From: Vagococcus carniphilus
GTDB lineage: Bacteria; Bacillota; Bacilli; Lactobacillales; Vagococcaceae
DNA length: 64,000 bases
Direction of reading: 5' to 3'
Assembly: GCF_014397115.1 (NCBI RefSeq)
Contig: NZ_CP060720.1
Span: 1,318,001 to 1,382,000, forward strand
A program made the position numbers and the translations under genes. Under the pieces are notes generated by a model. It was not told the origin of the DNA. It did not search any database and saw only the letters and a list, made by a program, of their open reading frames with translations. Positions within the stretch are counted from its first letter, which is position 1, and every line of letters begins with the position of its first letter. Of this stretch, positions 63,535-64,000 are shown in pieces.

Positions 63535-64000
63535 ATGGAATTTGAAAGAATCCCTTGGGATCAATATTTTATGGGACAGAGTCTTCTGTTATCTTTAAGA
63601 AGTACTTGTACAAGACTTGCAGTAGGTGCAACGATTGTCCGTGATAAAAGAATCATTGCAGGAGGTTATAATGGCTCAGTGAGCGGGGATGTTCATTGTA
63701 TTGATGAAGGTTGCTATTTAGTGGATGGACATTGTGTGAGGACTATTCATGCTGAAATGAACGCCATTTTACAGTGTGCAAAATTTGGTGTTGAAACAGA
63801 TAACTCGGAAATTTATGTGACACATTTTCCATGTTTACAGTGCACGAAAATGATTCTTCAAGCAGGAATTAAAAAAATTCATTACTTAAAAGATTACCGT
63901 AATGATGAATATGCAATTCGTTTGATTGAACAGGCGGGCGCTTCTGTTCATCAAGTAAAACTTTCAAATAAATATTTCAAATCGTTAGAGTTTGTTAATG
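63535..64000 (+). CDS. comEB: ComEB, dCMP deaminase family (cut by window edge)
   Basis: Open from an ATG at 63535 to the right edge (155 residues, no stop). It begins MEFERIPWDQYFMGQSLLL. Zinc deaminase motifs are clear: HAE in TIHAEMNAILQ and PCLQC in HFPCLQCTKMIL, plus the RSTCTRLAVGATIVRD start of the fold. ComEB converts dCMP to dUMP in biochemistry of related proteins; in competence operons its role in uptake is unclear. Coupled to comEA with a 31-base gap. Confidence 0.9.
   Translation, partial: MEFERIPWDQYFMGQSLLLSLRSTCTRLAVGATIVRDKRIIAGGYNGSVSGDVHCIDEGCYLVDGHCVRTIHAEMNAILQCAKFGVETDNSEIYVTHFPCLQCTKMILQAGIKKIHYLKDYRNDEYAIRLIEQAGASVHQVKLSNKYFKSLEFVN

Overview
The window is AT-rich chromosomal DNA of a low-GC Gram-positive bacterium. 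Gene content and order (pbpB-rpmG-yqgN-rhomboid-yqgQ-glcK, cdaA-cdaR-glmM, rsmD-coaD-PDZ/Lon protease-comEA-comEB, glnR-glnA, a DUF3042 protein, a cysteine desulfurase with a DUF1831 protein) point to Lactobacillales, most likely Enterococcaceae. A Vagococcus-like genome is my best inference, but no marker here settles the genus. Strong purine-rich Shine-Dalgarno sites and several TTG/GTG starts are typical of such genomes. I saw no rRNA, tRNA, CRISPR array, prophage or insertion sequence.

Layout. 1-2 kb: a divergent PucR-type regulator (cut by the left edge) and a PucG-like aminotransferase. 2.2-6.8 kb: a giant secreted two-domain 5'-nucleotidase with four C-terminal cell-wall-binding repeats. 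6.8-11.6 kb: two small unknown genes, a possible small RNA or attenuator, an ECF transporter (S, T and fused A-A) and a YdcF protein. 11.8-17.5 kb: D,D-carboxypeptidase, aldo/keto reductase, cardiolipin synthase, cysteine desulfurase and DUF1831. 17.6-23.2 kb: lutABC (lactate oxidation), a Bcr/CflA-type efflux pump preceded by a leader peptide, and mnmA. 23.2-26.9 kb: an M-box Mg2+ riboswitch controlling a GNAT gene, a 39-residue membrane peptide and an mgtA-type Mg2+ P-type ATPase; the GNAT and mgtA genes both carry apparent single-base frameshifts. 27-38.7 kb: DUF1033, topoisomerase III, aldehyde dehydrogenase, FtsK, a Na+/H+ antiporter, a BceAB-like ABC exporter and a YjbR protein. 38.7-44.3 kb: proC, another ABC pair, and thrS under a T-box. 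44.5-51.5 kb: PBP2, rpmG, an accessory patch (frameshifted orphan gene, mepB), yqgN, rhomboid protease, yqgQ, glucokinase, a rhodanese-like protein and a DUF3042 protein. 51.6-57 kb: glycerophosphodiesterase, miaA, hflX, glnR-glnA, efp. 57.2-64 kb: the c-di-AMP/cell-wall operon cdaA-cdaR-glmM, rsmD-coaD-PDZ protease, and comEA-comEB (cut by the right edge).

Most of the window is ordinary core genome. The most interesting signals are: (i) a 24-codon leader ORF before the efflux pump whose Pro-Pro codons contain the anti-Shine-Dalgarno of the pump gene, a layout expected for antibiotic-responsive translational attenuation; (ii) a tiny membrane protein inside an M-box-controlled mgtA operon; (iii) a consensus GlnR operator forming the heart of the terminator between hflX and glnR; (iv) an approximately 90-nt transcript with its own promoter and terminator before the ECF operon; (v) three independent one-base deletions, which are either recent gene decay or sequencing errors.
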